Origin: Amylibacter sp.
Lineage (GTDB): Bacteria; Pseudomonadota; Alphaproteobacteria; Rhodobacterales; Rhodobacteraceae
Reading direction: 5' to 3'
DNA: 6,827 bases
NCBI GenBank assembly: GCA_027083485.1
Contig: JALWOO010000225.1
Location: 1 to 6,827 of the forward strand
This document shows, in pieces, positions 6,080 through 6,827 of this stretch. Both the position numbers and the translations under genes were made by a program. The notes below the pieces were generated by a model that saw only the letters and a program-made list of their open reading frames with translations, was not told the DNA's origin and made no database searches. The stretch's first letter is position 1. Every line of letters begins with the position of its first letter.

Positions 6080-6827
6080 TTATTTGAGGATTTCACCGAT
6101 ACGGGCAACGGTTTTCTTGTCTTCCTCGATGCGCGCCGCACTATCCGCCGCATTCATCCAGTACACCAGCGCGCCGGTTTGTTCGGCGATCTTCTGTGCC
6201 CGTTCGCTCTGCATGGTTTTGGCAGCAGAAGCCGCGATCTTGTCGCGCACATCCTGCGGGGTGTCCTTCAACACAAACAACCCGTTCCAAAGCGCGATAT
6301 CCAGCGACTTGTCCAGCTCCCCCACGGTGGGCGTATCGGGCACCAGTGAAATCCGCTGATCGGTCACGGCAACCAGCACATTCACCTTGTCCAGACAGGG
6401 CAGGATCAATTGCAGCGTGGTGTTGATCACATCCGCATCGCCCGAGGCCAGCGTGTTGCAATCCAGCGCATCAAAGGCTGCGTCAGACCCCCATTCAAAC
6501 CCCGCATTCACGGCAAAGGCTTTGGTCACCTGTGTCGGCGTCAACACGTCACCGAAATGCCCTAGCGCCAATTCATGGCTCTTGGCGTACTCCACCATTT
6601 CCGCCGCCGTCGCATAGGGCGCGTCTTTGGAGGCAGCGATTACGAACGGATAGGTCAGGAAAATCCCGACGGGATCGAATTTTTCCGGTGACAGCTCGTC
6701 AATGCCGATCTCGTGGCCAATGACAGCAACCGCCGGCACAAAGGAGCCGATCGTATAGCCATCCGCCGGTGCCATCGCCACATCAATTGCCCCCGGGAAT
6801 GGTCCACCACCGCCCCCCGGTTTATTC
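6080..6827 (-). CDS. tctC: Tripartite tricarboxylate transporter periplasmic binding protein (TctC/Bug family), 5' partial
   Basis: The frame is open to the right edge. About 248 C-terminal residues are visible of a family that is normally about 320-330, so the signal peptide and N-terminal lobe start are outside. A GTG at 6781 is internal. Family marks are NKPGGGG at the very start of the visible part, PADGYTIG, FDPVGIF (the usual position of the strand after the first ligand loop), PDTPTVGEL (the family's PDVPTxxE motif), ALWNGLFV and TPQDVRDKI. These proteins bind a carboxylate or similar solute in the periplasm and deliver it to TctAB. The central segment usually carrying a VPYKG-like motif reads FEWGSDAAFDALD, and two cysteines lie 21 residues apart (in DCNT and PCLD), so the ligand may be unusual. 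It is the first visible gene of the operon; its promoter is not in the window. Confidence 0.92.
   Translation of the reverse strand, partial: NKPGGGGGPFPGAIDVAMAPADGYTIGSFVPAVAVIGHEIGIDELSPEKFDPVGIFLTYPFVIAASKDAPYATAAEMVEYAKSHELALGHFGDVLTPTQVTKAFAVNAGFEWGSDAAFDALDCNTLASGDADVINTTLQLILPCLDKVNVLVAVTDQRISLVPDTPTVGELDKSLDIALWNGLFVLKDTPQDVRDKIAASAAKTMQSERAQKIAEQTGALVYWMNAADSAARIEEDKKTVARIGEILK

Overview
The window looks like chromosomal DNA from a GC-rich alphaproteobacterium. A marine Rhodobacterales (roseobacter-type) genome is the best guess. This rests on base composition, on the pairing of a TTT-type solute transporter with a PuuC-like aldehyde dehydrogenase, and on an acidic RTX protein. It is an inference, because no rRNA or other marker gene is present.

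Layout. Positions 1-1194 (+) hold the 3' part of a gene for a secreted, calcium-binding RTX repeat protein whose 5' end lies outside the window. A 62-base convergent gap (1195-1256) follows. The rest (1257-6827) is one run of five minus-strand genes, read from the right edge leftwards: tctC-like periplasmic binding protein (5' end cut by the window), tctB-like small membrane subunit, tctA-like large membrane subunit, PuuC-like NAD(P)+-dependent aldehyde dehydrogenase, and a UPF0261/Tm-1-like protein. Junctions are tight: 57 bp (with a hairpin), 9 bp, a 133-bp overlap, and 12 bp with a Shine-Dalgarno sequence overlapping the previous stop codon. This looks like a single operon whose promoter lies beyond the right edge.

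How the genes may work together. TctC would capture a small carboxylate or related solute in the periplasm and TctAB would import it using an ion gradient. The dehydrogenase would oxidise an aldehyde derived from it, or from a co-metabolite, to the acid. The UPF0261 protein has no established bacterial reaction, and its usual TIM-barrel partner is not in the window. The substrate cannot be read from sequence.

Points worth a second look: the unusually long tctA/aldehyde dehydrogenase overlap with a basic C-terminal tail on TctA; the lone UPF0261 gene inside a transport/oxidation operon; an internally duplicated RTX-plus-cap module whose first copy resembles the protein's own C-terminus; the tctC-tctB intergenic hairpin; and a divergent TctC with two cysteines. 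I see no mobile element, CRISPR array, tRNA or rRNA.
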